Positions 25,247 through 34,286 of a DNA stretch of 63,434 nucleotides are shown here, in pieces. Origin of the DNA: an uncultured Eubacteriaceae bacterium (GTDB lineage Bacteria; Bacillota; Clostridia; Eubacteriales; Eubacteriaceae); assembly GCA_947625585.1 (NCBI GenBank), contig CANQOZ010000001.1, forward strand, positions 1 through 63,434. Direction: 5' to 3'. Below the pieces are notes generated by a model. It made no database searches, was not told where the DNA came from, and saw only the letters and a list, made by a program, of their open reading frames with translations. The position numbers were made by a program, and so were the translations under genes. Position 1 is the first letter of the stretch. Every line of letters starts with the position of its first letter.

Positions 25247-26257
25247 TTAATCTAATCCAAACTTTAAATTTGGAGTGGCATCTAAATGATTGTCTGATAG
25301 CTTATTATCTTTAAAGTTGTAATAAGCTTGAGAAGCTATCATGGCAGCATTATCCGTTGAATAGATAAAATCCGGTGAATAAAATTTTATATTTTCCTCT
25401 TTTAGAGCATTTTCTAATTGTTCTCTTAAAGCTTGATTTGCTGAAACTCCACCAGCTATTGCTACAATATCAATATTGTTATCCTTACTAGCTTTTAATG
25501 TCTTGTCTGTTAATACGTCCAATACAGCGGCTTGAAAAGAGGCAGCAACATCTTTTGGTTCATATTCAATTCCCTTTTGTTTGTTATTATTTAAGAAATT
25601 GAGAACAGCAGACTTTAAACCGGAGAAGGAAAAGTCAAGTGAGCCAGGACTCATGTAAACTCGTGGGAAATCAATCGCCTCCTTATTTCCTTCTCGAGCT
25701 AGTTTTTCTAATTTTGGACCACCTGGATAACCTAGTCCAATAACACGAGCAATTTTATCAAAGGCTTCACCAGCAGCATCGTCAATACTTCTACCTAAAA
25801 TCTCAAAATCAGTATAGTCTTTAACTAAAATAAGGTGAGTATGACCACCTGAAACGACTAAACATAAAAAAGGTGGCTCAAGTTCTTTTGCTTTTATGTA
25901 ATTGGCTGCTATGTGCCCTTCTAAATGGTTTACTCCAATTAGGGGAATGTTTAAAGCAGAACTTAAAGCTTTTGCGTAGGAAACTCCTACTAATAAAGCT
26001 CCAACAAGTCCAGGTCCATTTGTAACAGCAATAGCATCAATGTCATCAAAATTTAAATCCGCTTCTTTTAGAGCTTGTTCAACAACGACTGGAATATTCA
26101 TTAAGTGATTTCTCGAAGCTATTTCTGGAACAACGCCGCCGTATTTCTCGTGGATATCTATTTGACTATTTATTACATTTGATAAAACTTCCCTACCGTC
26201 TTTAACAATAGATGCAGACGTTTCATCACAAGAAGTTTCAATACCTAATATATTCAT
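25247..26257 (-). CDS. tsaD: tRNA N6-adenosine threonylcarbamoyltransferase TsaD
   Basis: 336 aa. The N-terminal ASKHA signature GIETSCDETSASIV and the metal-binding His111 and His115 (NHLEGHIAAN) are present, with SGGHTHLILV and GGVSANQALR further on. TsaD transfers the threonylcarbamoyl group to A37 of ANN-decoding tRNAs, working with TsaB and TsaE. It overlaps the rimI stop (ATGA) and ends the proC-tsaB-rimI-tsaD operon. tsaE is not in the window. Confidence 0.97.
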   Translation of the reverse strand: MNILGIETSCDETSASIVKDGREVLSNVINSQIDIHEKYGGVVPEIASRNHLMNIPVVVEQALKEADLNFDDIDAIAVTNGPGLVGALLVGVSYAKALSSALNIPLIGVNHLEGHIAANYIKAKELEPPFLCLVVSGGHTHLILVKDYTDFEILGRSIDDAAGEAFDKIARVIGLGYPGGPKLEKLAREGNKEAIDFPRVYMSPGSLDFSFSGLKSAVLNFLNNNKQKGIEYEPKDVAASFQAAVLDVLTDKTLKASKDNNIDIVAIAGGVSANQALREQLENALKEENIKFYSPDFIYSTDNAAMIASQAYYNFKDNKLSDNHLDATPNLKFGLD

Positions 26258-26694
26258 AAATCTAACCTATATATTATGGCATCAAATTTATTGTCATAAT
26301 ATTTTCTTCTAATCCCAATTTGCCTAAACCCTAAATTTTCGTATAACTGTTTCGCTATTTTATTATCTTCAGAAACTTCTAAAAATACTTCAGTAATATT
26401 ATTCTTTTGGTTTAACTCGTTAAAAACTTCTTTTAATAAAAGAAATCCCAGACCTTTAGTCCGAAATCTTTTATTAATATAAAGATAAATAATCTCAGCA
26501 GTTTCCAAAACTGTTGAAAGGACTACATATCCAGCTACTTCTTCATCTTGATTAATTAAAAAGCAGCTATAATAATCCGAACTAACTACTCTTTTAAGTT
26601 CACTTGTTTTCCAATTATTAAAATATTGTCTTTCTTTATCTGCCTCTAATAGTTCTTCTATGCTTTTAATCCTCTTAATTCTTCTCTTCAGCAT
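26254..26694 (-). CDS. rimI: RimI-like GNAT N-acetyltransferase
   Basis: 146 aa GNAT fold. The acetyl-CoA loop is RFRTKGLGFLLL and the C-terminal NKIAKQLYENLGFRQIGIR is typical of RimI-type enzymes. RimI acetylates the N-terminal alanine of ribosomal protein S18 in E. coli, and it is commonly encoded between tsaB and tsaD. Its start lies 20 bases inside tsaB, so it is translationally coupled. Assignment rests on fold and neighbours. Confidence 0.85.
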   Translation of the reverse strand: MLKRRIKRIKSIEELLEADKERQYFNNWKTSELKRVVSSDYYSCFLINQDEEVAGYVVLSTVLETAEIIYLYINKRFRTKGLGFLLLKEVFNELNQKNNITEVFLEVSEDNKIAKQLYENLGFRQIGIRRKYYDNKFDAIIYRLDL

Positions 26695-27352
26695 AACTTG
26701 GTCTTAGATAAGATGGCTCAATTGTTTTATATGTTTTAGCATTATCCAAGTGACTTAAAGCACAGGCTCCAGCAGATGAAGCTTTACATGTTCTTAGGTA
26801 TGCTGGGACTATAATTAGATTTTTAAAACTTTCTAGATCCTCAGCATACTTATCTACTCCATCACCAAGTAGAAATATCGGTTTATCGATGCCTTTTAAT
26901 CTATCTCTTAATTCACTAAGATAAAGAGCTGAATCTTCTGTTAACCGCTTAATTGTTCCGTTATTACTTGATTCAAATAAAGCAGTATAAACTTGTTCTC
27001 TTCTAGCATCTAAAATTGGACAAATAATACCATTTGAAAAGCTAATATTATAAGCGAGTGATTCTAAAGTTGATACTGGTATAACTGGTTTATTGGTTAC
27101 TTGTGCTAAGGCTTTTATTGTCGATAAACCTATTCTGAGACCTGTAAAAGAGCCAGGTCCGTTTACAGCAGCAAAATAGTCAAAATCAAAGTAGGAAAGT
27201 TCAACTGACTTGAGTATAGAATCTAGAGTCGGCATTAATGTTTTGGAATGTTTAAGTTTATAGTCGATTATATCTTCACTAATGAGCTTTTTTTCACTTA
27301 AAACAGCTGCACTCATTACATTAGTTGCAGTATCAATTGCTAGAATCTTCAT
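26675..27352 (-). CDS. tsaB: tRNA threonylcarbamoyladenosine protein TsaB
   Basis: 225 aa. N-terminus ILAIDTATNVMSAAVL and the conserved NGPGSFTGLRIGLSTIKAL identify TsaB, the inactive-site ASKHA partner that binds TsaD. The C-terminus ends near PSYLRPSYAEEK, usual for the family. It begins 20 bases inside proC and runs 20 bases into rimI, so the four genes are tightly packed. Confidence 0.95.
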   Translation of the reverse strand: MKILAIDTATNVMSAAVLSEKKLISEDIIDYKLKHSKTLMPTLDSILKSVELSYFDFDYFAAVNGPGSFTGLRIGLSTIKALAQVTNKPVIPVSTLESLAYNISFSNGIICPILDARREQVYTALFESSNNGTIKRLTEDSALYLSELRDRLKGIDKPIFLLGDGVDKYAEDLESFKNLIIVPAYLRTCKASSAGACALSHLDNAKTYKTIEPSYLRPSYAEEKN

Positions 27353-28151
27353 TTAATAAACTCTTTGCCTTTTCAGCACAAGCATTAGCAGCATCAATTA
27401 CAATTCCTCTAAATCCATTTTCTTCTAAAGAACAAACAGCTTCTATAGTTGTTCCTCCAGGAGTACAGATATTATTTTTTAAATCATCTGGACTATCCCC
27501 TGTTTCTAAAACTAACTTACTAGCACCTAGAACTGCTTGAGCACTAAGCCTAACAGCTTGATCTCTAGGAAACCCCTGATAAACTCCGGCATCTGCCATA
27601 GCACTAATTAACATTAAAGCATAGGCTGGAGCTGAACTAGCTATTGCAGGAACAACATCCATCAAATGTCCATCTAAAACTTCTGTTTTACCAAAAGTAT
27701 TTAAAAGTTCAATTAATTCTTCCAATTCAAGATCTGTAATATTTTTGTCAGGATAAATAGTTGAGTCAGATTCACCAACTAAAGCAGGAGTACTTGGCTG
27801 AACTCTAGCCACTTTAACATTACCTAACTTTTCATAAACATCTTCAAAGCTAACCCCAACTGCTATAACAACAACAATTGTGTTCTCATCAACATCAGAC
27901 TTAATTGTTTCTAAAACTTTTGGATAGATATTCGGCTTGACAGCGAGAATTAAAATATCAGACTCATTTGCCACTTCATGTTCATTTTCTTTAACAGAAG
28001 CTCCTATTTCATTTGCTAAATTATTAACAACATCTGTATTAACGTCATAGATTAAGATATCTTCAGGATTAATTATCCCAGAATTCTTGATACCCTTTGC
28101 CATGGCAGATCCCATATTTCCGCAACCGATAAACCCAATCTTTTTTTTCAT
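27333..28151 (-). CDS. proC: Pyrroline-5-carboxylate reductase ProC
   Basis: 272 aa from the ATG at 28151. A longer frame exists, but the Rossmann motif KIGFIGCGNMGSAMA begins right after this Met and AGAGGA lies just upstream. Later signatures are VRVQPSTPALVG and the C-terminal GGTTIEAVCSLEENGFR. The enzyme reduces pyrroline-5-carboxylate to proline with NAD(P)H in the cytosol. It is the first gene of the operon with the t6A genes; the functional link is unclear. Confidence 0.95.
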   Translation of the reverse strand: MKKKIGFIGCGNMGSAMAKGIKNSGIINPEDILIYDVNTDVVNNLANEIGASVKENEHEVANESDILILAVKPNIYPKVLETIKSDVDENTIVVVIAVGVSFEDVYEKLGNVKVARVQPSTPALVGESDSTIYPDKNITDLELEELIELLNTFGKTEVLDGHLMDVVPAIASSAPAYALMLISAMADAGVYQGFPRDQAVRLSAQAVLGASKLVLETGDSPDDLKNNICTPGGTTIEAVCSLEENGFRGIVIDAANACAEKAKSLLNEDSSN

Positions 28152-28205
28152 AATTCCTCTTTTTTTATTATAATAATCACTAGACAAAATTTTGGAGTTT
28201 CTTAA

Positions 28206-29033
28206 TTGGTAGATATTTTAAAAGCAATAATATATGGAATTGTCCAAGGTATCACTGAGTGGTTACCAATCAGTAGTACTGGACATTTAATTTTACTAGA
28301 ACAAATTTTACCACTTAATGTATCTCAGGACTTTTGGGATATGTTTCTTGTGGTTATTCAATTTGGCTCAATCTTAGCTGTTGTTCTTCTCTATTGGAAA
28401 CGACTCTGGCCCTGGTCAAAAGGAAATAGTCCAGAAAAAACGAATAGGATTTATGACTTATGGATAAAAATTATCATAGGGGTTATTCCAGCCGTTATTG
28501 TTGGACTATTATTTGATGATTACTTAGAAGAACATTTTTATAACTTTTTAACAGTAGCCATTATGCTCATTGTTTATGGTGTTCTCTTTATCATTGTAGA
28601 AAACCTAAATTATGTAAAGCATCCAAAAATAAAGTCGATTGGTCAAATTTCTTATAAAACAGCCTTCTTTATTGGCTGCTTTCAGGCTTTAGCAGTAATT
28701 CCTGGAACCTCTCGTTCTGGAGCTACAATTGTTGGAGCTTTATTACTAGGTTGTTCAAGAAGGTCAGCAACTGAGTTTTCCTTCTATTTAGCAATACCAA
28801 CAATGTTAGGGGCTAGTGCATTAAAAGTGTTTAAATTTATCTTAACAGCTGGTTCCATAACCTTTTTAGAAATAGCTATCCTACTAGTTGGAATGATTGT
28901 ATCTTTCATCGTTTCAGTTTATGCTATCCGATTCTTATTAGGTTACATTAGAAAACACAATTTCAAAATCTTTGGTTACTATAGGATAGTTCTAGGTTTA
29001 TTACTACTCTTCTATTATTACGTTATTCTTTAA
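28206..29033 (+). CDS. uppP: Undecaprenyl-diphosphatase UppP (BacA)
   Basis: 275 aa, about eight membrane helices. Both catalytic motifs are present: GITEWLPISSTGHLIL near the N-terminus and PGTSRSGATIVGALLLG. UppP removes a phosphate from undecaprenyl diphosphate, recycling the lipid carrier for peptidoglycan and giving bacitracin tolerance. Start is TTG at 28206 with GGAG 8 bases upstream. It is divergent from proC and is a single-gene unit with its own terminator. Confidence 0.96.
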   Translation: MVDILKAIIYGIVQGITEWLPISSTGHLILLEQILPLNVSQDFWDMFLVVIQFGSILAVVLLYWKRLWPWSKGNSPEKTNRIYDLWIKIIIGVIPAVIVGLLFDDYLEEHFYNFLTVAIMLIVYGVLFIIVENLNYVKHPKIKSIGQISYKTAFFIGCFQALAVIPGTSRSGATIVGALLLGCSRRSATEFSFYLAIPTMLGASALKVFKFILTAGSITFLEIAILLVGMIVSFIVSVYAIRFLLGYIRKHNFKIFGYYRIVLGLLLLFYYYVIL

Positions 29034-29034
29034 T

Positions 29035-29064
29035 AAAAAAAGTGACTTTTGCAGTCACTTTTTT
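29035..29064. terminator. Bidirectional terminator between uppP and typA
   Basis: AAAAAAGTGAC and GTCACTTTTTT form an 11-bp stem with a 7-base loop. It has T-runs on both strands and touches the typA stop codon. Confidence 0.92.
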
Positions 29065-30886
29065 ATTTATTCTTCATGGCTTTGCGCCTTTTCTGCTCGT
29101 CTAAAATCTTCTTTCGAATACGGATATTATCCGGAGTAATCTCTACTAATTCATCATCTTCAATAAATTCTAAAGCTTCTTCTAGAGTAAACTTTAAAGG
29201 TTCAATTAACTTTAAAGCCTCATCTGATCCTGAAGCACGGACATTAGTCAATTTCTTATTTTTAGTAGGATTGACTGTAATATCGTCACTCTTGTTATTG
29301 ATTCCAATAATCATTCCTTCATACACATCTTCACCTGGACCAACAATCATCTTACCTCTATCTGATAAGTTATAAAGAGAGTAGGCCATTGTTGTCCCAT
29401 TAAATTGAGAGATAAGAACTCCGTTTGTTCTTCCTGCGATTTCTCCAACATATGGTCCGAATTCAAGGAAACGTCGCACAATAGTGCCTTCACCATGAGT
29501 ATCATTAATAAACTCACTCTGGTATCCTAGCAAGCCTCTAGTTGGGACTTTAAACTCAATTTTAGACCAGCCATTTTCAGAACTCATTGAAGTCATGATT
29601 CCTTTTCTTAAATTTAACTTATTAATTACAGTTCCCGAAAAATGATCAGGGACACTAGCAATAACTTCTTCAAATGGTTCTAATTTTTTGCCATTTTCGT
29701 CATATTTTAAAATAACTTCAGGTTTACTAACACCAATTTCATAACCTTCACGTCTCATATTCTCTAAAAGAATAGAGAGGTGTAGTTCACCTCTACCACT
29801 GACTTTAAATCCTTCAACATTGTCTTCAAGTTCTTCTACTCGAAGTCCAACATTAACTTCAAGTTCTTTTTCTAGACGTGCCCTTAAATGTCTTGTTGTT
29901 AAAAATTTACCTGATTTTCCAGCAAATGGTGAGGTATTAACAAGAAAGTTCATACTCAAGGTCGGTTCTTCTATATCAATCATTTCCATAGGCTGAACCT
30001 GGTCAACTTCACCGATTGTTTCCCCTATTGAGATGTCAGGAATTCCAGCAAGAACAACAATATCACCAGCTCTAGCTTCATCTACTTCAATACGACTGAG
30101 TCCTTTATAGACAAAAACCTGACTGACTTTTTCTTTCTTAATACTACCGTCACGTTTACAGACCTCTACGACTTCCCCTTTCTTAACAGAACCAGAGTAA
30201 ATTTTACCGATTCCTAAACGACCAATATAGTCGTCATAGGCTAGCGAAGATACCTGCATTACGAGTGGATCAAGATAATTCTCTCCAGACGGTTCAACAT
30301 GCTCAATGATTGTTTCGAAAAGCGGTCCTAAATCTTCACTTTCATCTTCAAGTTCCTTTTTAGCAACTCCTTTTTTGGCTACACCGTATAGGATTGGAAA
30401 GTCTAACTGTTCATCATTAGCATCAAGCTCAACAAACAAGTCAAAAACTTCGTCAACAACCTCTTCAGCACGTTCATCTTTCTTATCAATTTTATTAATA
30501 AATAGTATTGGTCTCAGTCCCTGTTCAAGAGATTTCTTTAAAACATATCTTGTTTGTGGCATTGGTCCTTCTGAAGAGTCAACCAGAAGAATAACTGTAT
30601 CAACTGTCTTTAAAATACGGTCAACTTCAGAAGAAAAGTCAGCATGACCTGGTGTATCTACTATATTTATCTTAATATCATCATGAATTATTGAGCAGTT
30701 TTTAGAGTAGATAGTAATTCCTCTTTCACGTTCTAAGTCATCAGAGTCCATGATACAATCAACAACTTCTTGATTTTCTCTGAAAACTCCACTTTGACTT
30801 AAAAAGGCATCAACTAAAGTTGATTTACCAGCATCTACGTGTGCTATAACTGCAATATTTATTATTGGTTGAACTGAATTGTCCAT
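29063..30886 (-). CDS. typA: Translational GTPase TypA/BipA
   Basis: 607 aa. G1 AHVDAGKSTL, G2/G3 RGITIYSKN and DTPGHADF, and G4 NKIDK are present, followed by EF-G-like domains and the TypA-specific C-terminal domain (GRTNGVLISQF, ITPDNIRIRKK). TypA binds ribosomes and helps 50S assembly and growth under stress. AAGAGGA precedes the ATG. Confidence 0.97.
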   Translation of the reverse strand: MDNSVQPIINIAVIAHVDAGKSTLVDAFLSQSGVFRENQEVVDCIMDSDDLERERGITIYSKNCSIIHDDIKINIVDTPGHADFSSEVDRILKTVDTVILLVDSSEGPMPQTRYVLKKSLEQGLRPILFINKIDKKDERAEEVVDEVFDLFVELDANDEQLDFPILYGVAKKGVAKKELEDESEDLGPLFETIIEHVEPSGENYLDPLVMQVSSLAYDDYIGRLGIGKIYSGSVKKGEVVEVCKRDGSIKKEKVSQVFVYKGLSRIEVDEARAGDIVVLAGIPDISIGETIGEVDQVQPMEMIDIEEPTLSMNFLVNTSPFAGKSGKFLTTRHLRARLEKELEVNVGLRVEELEDNVEGFKVSGRGELHLSILLENMRREGYEIGVSKPEVILKYDENGKKLEPFEEVIASVPDHFSGTVINKLNLRKGIMTSMSSENGWSKIEFKVPTRGLLGYQSEFINDTHGEGTIVRRFLEFGPYVGEIAGRTNGVLISQFNGTTMAYSLYNLSDRGKMIVGPGEDVYEGMIIGINNKSDDITVNPTKNKKLTNVRASGSDEALKLIEPLKFTLEEALEFIEDDELVEITPDNIRIRKKILDEQKRRKAMKNK

Positions 30887-30911
30887 TATTCCTCTTTAGA
30901 AACGAAAACAT

Positions 30912-30944
30912 AAAAAAAGAAGTAAACCGCAATGATTTACTTCT
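30912..30944 (-). terminator. Terminator of XpaC-like paralog C
   Basis: On the minus strand AGAAGTAAA and TTTACTTCT form a 9-bp stem followed by TTTTTT. It lies between paralog C and typA. Confidence 0.88.
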
Positions 30945-30977
30945 AAAAATTTTACAAATTTATCTTTAAAACTTCAA

Positions 30978-31772
30978 CTATTCATTAAACATTTTAAAGT
31001 CGGATTCTACTAAACCGTTTAATCTTAGTTGATTGTCTAATGCAGTAATTTGGGCATTTGTTTCAAAAATATCTTGTTCGATTGCTTTTCTGTAAAAGCT
31101 TTCCATAGCTTTTAAGATTGTCTTTGTTACCTGCTCTATATTAACGAGTGTTTCAACAACTTCAATCGTTTGAATTGGTTCTTTTACCAGCTTATAATAA
31201 CTGTGATAAATATCAATTATTTGGTCAATATAGGTGTTGCTAATATAGTAATCTTTTACTTTCAGTTCGAGAAGATAGTCCTCCATCTTAACTAAGTCGT
31301 TAGCAAAATCTTTATTTTGAAGAACTTCTTTAAGATTTAACAAACATTCAATTTCAAAGATAAGATCAAATTTCTTGTCTTCTTTAGGAAGAGTCTGTGT
31401 TTTTACTTTGGTTACCGTTTTTTCTTTACCAACCACTTTCTTATTGTAACTAACCATTAACAGTCCTGTTACCATGATCAAAACACCAACTTCAAACCTT
31501 AAAGCAACTGTAAGCGGAGTATAAACTCGCTTTAATCCTATTAGGAAAAATATTCCAATATAAATCATCCAATGACCAACCGCCATGAGTGAATAGGATG
31601 CTTTATGAGGTTCTTTAAATTGTTTGTAAGCTAAACTTGTGGTTACTATTAAGATAACAAAAGCAAAAATTATATCCATGAAATTAGGAACAAATCCAAC
31701 TTGAATTAACATGAATTGGGCAATAATCAGAAAAGCTAAATAGCCACTTGAGAATAACCAAAGATAAAACAT
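30978..31772 (-). CDS. XpaC-like membrane protein (paralog C)
   Basis: 264 aa. Four membrane helices fill about residues 3-115, then a basic linker (KKVVGKEKTVTKVKTQ) and a helical cytoplasmic domain. Its end (ALDNQLRLNGLVESDFKMFNE) matches paralog A (LEGLKESDFK) closely and paralog B more loosely, supporting one family related to XpaC. No enzyme motif is visible. AGAGAGGT precedes the ATG. An 11-base inverted repeat lies about 40 bases upstream of the start and may be an operator. Confidence 0.6.
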   Translation of the reverse strand: MFYLWLFSSGYLAFLIIAQFMLIQVGFVPNFMDIIFAFVILIVTTSLAYKQFKEPHKASYSLMAVGHWMIYIGIFFLIGLKRVYTPLTVALRFEVGVLIMVTGLLMVSYNKKVVGKEKTVTKVKTQTLPKEDKKFDLIFEIECLLNLKEVLQNKDFANDLVKMEDYLLELKVKDYYISNTYIDQIIDIYHSYYKLVKEPIQTIEVVETLVNIEQVTKTILKAMESFYRKAIEQDIFETNAQITALDNQLRLNGLVESDFKMFNE

Positions 31773-31809
31773 AAAACCTCTCTTTAATAGTCTTGTATAT
31801 AATATTAAA

Positions 31810-31832
31810 TGTTTACATTTTAAATGTATACA
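31810..31832. repeat. Inverted repeat upstream of XpaC-like paralog C
   Basis: TGTTTACATTT and AAATGTATACA are complementary at 10 of 11 positions around a single central base. Position and symmetry suggest a repressor or activator site. The sequence does not match the cre-like sites elsewhere. Confidence 0.4.
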
Positions 31833-32041
31833 GGAAAAGTAAAATTATTTTAAATTTCTGTGGATAATTTCAAATTATGAGATAAAGCAATTTTAAGTTG
31901 ATCAAATTAAGAACATTATTTTTAATCAAAACGCTCATTCTGAAAAATTTTACAAAAAACAAGTTTAATTTTTCCAATCTGGTGTGTTTTTTTTAGCATA
32001 GTTGAGGTACAAATACTATTATTAACAAGAGGTAAATTGCT

Positions 32042-32932
32042 ATGAGTGATGAAAAAAATAAATTATTTTCAGAACCTATTATTACTTCGGGAGATAAATT
32101 TGACCAGGATTATACCATAGATAACAACGGTGTCGACTTTAATCCTGATGAAGAAAGTCTCTATCCAGATGAACTAGCTAATGAACCTACTTCAAATATT
32201 CAAACCCAGGAAATTCCAACCAAAAGTTTGGATGATGAAACGAAAGTGGTTCCTTCAAGTACTAGTAGTTCAGATAGTGACCATAAAACATACAATACAG
32301 GTGATATATTTCAAACAGAGCCAATAAACAACTATCAAGAAGCTCCAATTGATAAACAGAATAATTACTATACTGTTAACCAAAAACCTGCTAAAGATGA
32401 TTATGAAGACGAGCCAGAAACATCAGATACGAAATGGTGGATTATTGGTGGGATTGCTTTAATAGTCCTAATCTGTCTGGGTTGGTTTTTATTCTTTCGG
32501 GCTCCAGCACAAACACCTCCTCCAACTGAAACAAAAACTGAAGAAACAGAAACGACAGTAGAGGAAATCCCGGAAGAAGACACCGAAGATCAAAACCAGA
32601 ATAATAATTCAGGATCAAATAATTCTTATCAGGGATCTACGAATACTTCAAGACCAAGTGGAGATACTTCTAACAGTGGATCATCATCTGGAGGTTTAAC
32701 AAATTCAAACGATAATGGTGATTCTAATAATGATAGCTCTACAGGAAATGAAGAACAAGCTCCTCCAGAAGAAACAACTCCTGATAATTCAGGTGAAACT
32801 ACATCTCCTGATACTTCCGAAGATACAGGCAACAGCGGTGAAGCTGATAACAGTTCTACAACAGATACATCAACAGAACAAATAGATGGTACAACGGACC
32901 AGGATGCTCAGGATTTTACATTAAGTGAATAA
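32042..32932 (+). CDS. Single-pass membrane protein with long disordered segments
   Basis: 296 aa. An acidic, low-complexity cytosolic part (1-130) precedes one membrane helix (about 132-151, IIGGIALIVLICLGWFLFF). A Ser/Thr/Asn/Gly/Glu-rich tail (155-296) lies outside the cell. No fold or signal cleavage is apparent. Such tails often act as wall-spanning spacers, and the cytosolic half may be a docking region, but this is inference. AAGAGGT precedes the ATG and a terminator follows. Confidence 0.65.
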   Translation: MSDEKNKLFSEPIITSGDKFDQDYTIDNNGVDFNPDEESLYPDELANEPTSNIQTQEIPTKSLDDETKVVPSSTSSSDSDHKTYNTGDIFQTEPINNYQEAPIDKQNNYYTVNQKPAKDDYEDEPETSDTKWWIIGGIALIVLICLGWFLFFRAPAQTPPPTETKTEETETTVEEIPEEDTEDQNQNNNSGSNNSYQGSTNTSRPSGDTSNSGSSSGGLTNSNDNGDSNNDSSTGNEEQAPPEETTPDNSGETTSPDTSEDTGNSGEADNSSTTDTSTEQIDGTTDQDAQDFTLSE

Positions 32933-32937
32933 AAAAT

Positions 32938-33004
32938 GAGATACCTTAAAAACTCCCCTATCCTTAACTTTAGATAAGAGAGAGAAGGTATCTCTTTAAT
33001 TTTT
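32938..33004. terminator. Terminator between converging genes
   Basis: GAGATACCTT (32938-32947) and AAGGTATCTC (32985-32994) form a 10-bp stem with a large loop, then TTTAATTTTT. It serves the plus-strand gene and perhaps also the minus-strand esterase. Confidence 0.75.
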
Positions 33005-33826
33005 GTCTGATTTTAAGTGTTTATCTAAGAAAGCTCTAACAGTTTTTCTATTCTCCCAAGTTTCAAATTTTGGATCTACATGACCTGCATCCTCGAATAC
33101 TTGTATTTCTACTCTATCTCCAATACCACGATCCTTAGCTTGTTGTTGGAACATATAAGCTTGTTCTAATGGGACTATATAATCTTTATCACCCTGTTGA
33201 ATTAGAATTGGTGGTGTTAATTTTGAAAGATAATAAGTTGGACTAGCTTCCCTTAAGAATTGTTTTCCTAATTTCTTAAACTTTTCTCCAAAATAACTTT
33301 CAGCAAAAGCAACAGAAACACCGAACTTTATTCTATTAATAATATTTCCTTTAATAAGTTCTTGTCCATAGTTAAAATCAGTAGGGGGATACCAAACAGC
33401 AACACATTTAAAAGAAGGATTAACTCCACCCTTAATTTGAAACTTTGGATGTTGAGCTGTTAATGCCATCATAAGAGCGTAATAAGCTCCAGCAGAATTA
33501 CCCACTAATCCAATGCGATTAGTATCAATATTATATTCATCAGCATGTTTAACAAGATATTCGACTGCCATTTTACAATCAAATAATCCATCTGGATGAT
33601 GGACTTCATCTGATAGTCGATAATTTATACTCGACACTGCATATCCATGATTAACCAAGTCAATCCAAAAACGCTCCTGTCCGTCGTTTTTATCACCAAA
33701 TTGCCAACCACCTCCATGCATAAAAATAACTAGTGGATACGGGCCTTTATTTAGTGTTGGTAGATATAAGTCTAATTTTTGCGCTTCAGACTCGTTTCCA
33801 TATTCTAAATCACTGAAAACTCTCAA
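32996..33826 (-). CDS. Alpha/beta hydrolase, esterase/lipase type
   Basis: 276 aa. Oxyanion motif HGGGWQFGDK, nucleophile elbow GNSAGAYYA with the Ser, the Asp in GDKDYIVP and the His in DAGHVDP give a full catalytic triad. The HGGG type places it with the hormone-sensitive-lipase/BD-FAE-like esterases; the substrate is not known. No signal peptide, so cytosolic. TTG start at 33826 with AAGGA 8 bases upstream. Confidence 0.88.
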   Translation of the reverse strand: MRVFSDLEYGNESEAQKLDLYLPTLNKGPYPLVIFMHGGGWQFGDKNDGQERFWIDLVNHGYAVSSINYRLSDEVHHPDGLFDCKMAVEYLVKHADEYNIDTNRIGLVGNSAGAYYALMMALTAQHPKFQIKGGVNPSFKCVAVWYPPTDFNYGQELIKGNIINRIKFGVSVAFAESYFGEKFKKLGKQFLREASPTYYLSKLTPPILIQQGDKDYIVPLEQAYMFQQQAKDRGIGDRVEIQVFEDAGHVDPKFETWENRKTVRAFLDKHLKSDKN

Positions 33827-33851
33827 TACTTAATCCTTTAATTTTAAGAAT

Positions 33852-33880
33852 AAAAAAAGCCGTAATCTAATATTACGACT
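33852..33880 (-). terminator. Terminator at the end of the rplM-rpsI operon
   Basis: On the minus strand AGTCGTAAT and ATTACGGCT form a 9-bp stem (one G-U) followed by TTTTTTTA. Confidence 0.9.
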
Positions 33881-33888
33881 AATTAATA

Positions 33889-34284
33889 TTAACGTTTTGA
33901 GAATTGTGGAGCTCTACGTGCTTTCTTTAAACCGTACTTTTTACGTTCGACCATACGTGAATCTCTAGTTAAATAACCAGCTTTTTTTAATTCAGGTCTT
34001 AAATTTTTATCGGCTTCTACTAATGCTCTAGCAATACCTAAACGAATAGCTCCAGATTGTCCGGTAAATCCACCACCGTGAACATTACAATTGACATCAA
34101 AATCACCTACAGTGTTTGTAAGTACTAATGGTTGTCTTGCTACCATTTTTAAGGTATCCAAACCACCAAAGTATTCATCTAGTGGTCTACCGTTGATCAT
34201 AAATTCACCATTGCCTGGGATTAAATAAACTCGTGCAACCGATGTTTTTCTTCTACCAGTTCCGTAATATTGTACCTTAGCCAT
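33889..34284 (-). CDS. rpsI: 30S ribosomal protein uS9
   Basis: 131 aa. The N-terminal YYGTGRRKTSVARVYL, GGGFTGQSGAIRLGIARAL, and the basic tail ending GLKKARRAPQFSKR are diagnostic. The C-terminal Ser-Lys-Arg reaches the P-site tRNA. It follows rplM by 2 bases, as in nearly all bacteria. Confidence 0.98.
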   Translation of the reverse strand: MAKVQYYGTGRRKTSVARVYLIPGNGEFMINGRPLDEYFGGLDTLKMVARQPLVLTNTVGDFDVNCNVHGGGFTGQSGAIRLGIARALVEADKNLRPELKKAGYLTRDSRMVERKKYGLKKARRAPQFSKR

Positions 34285-34286
34285 TA

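Noticed and set aside
32629..32832. ORFs antisense to the low-complexity gene at 32042-32932
   Set aside because: Repetitive composition of the true gene keeps other frames open; no ribosome site or domain.
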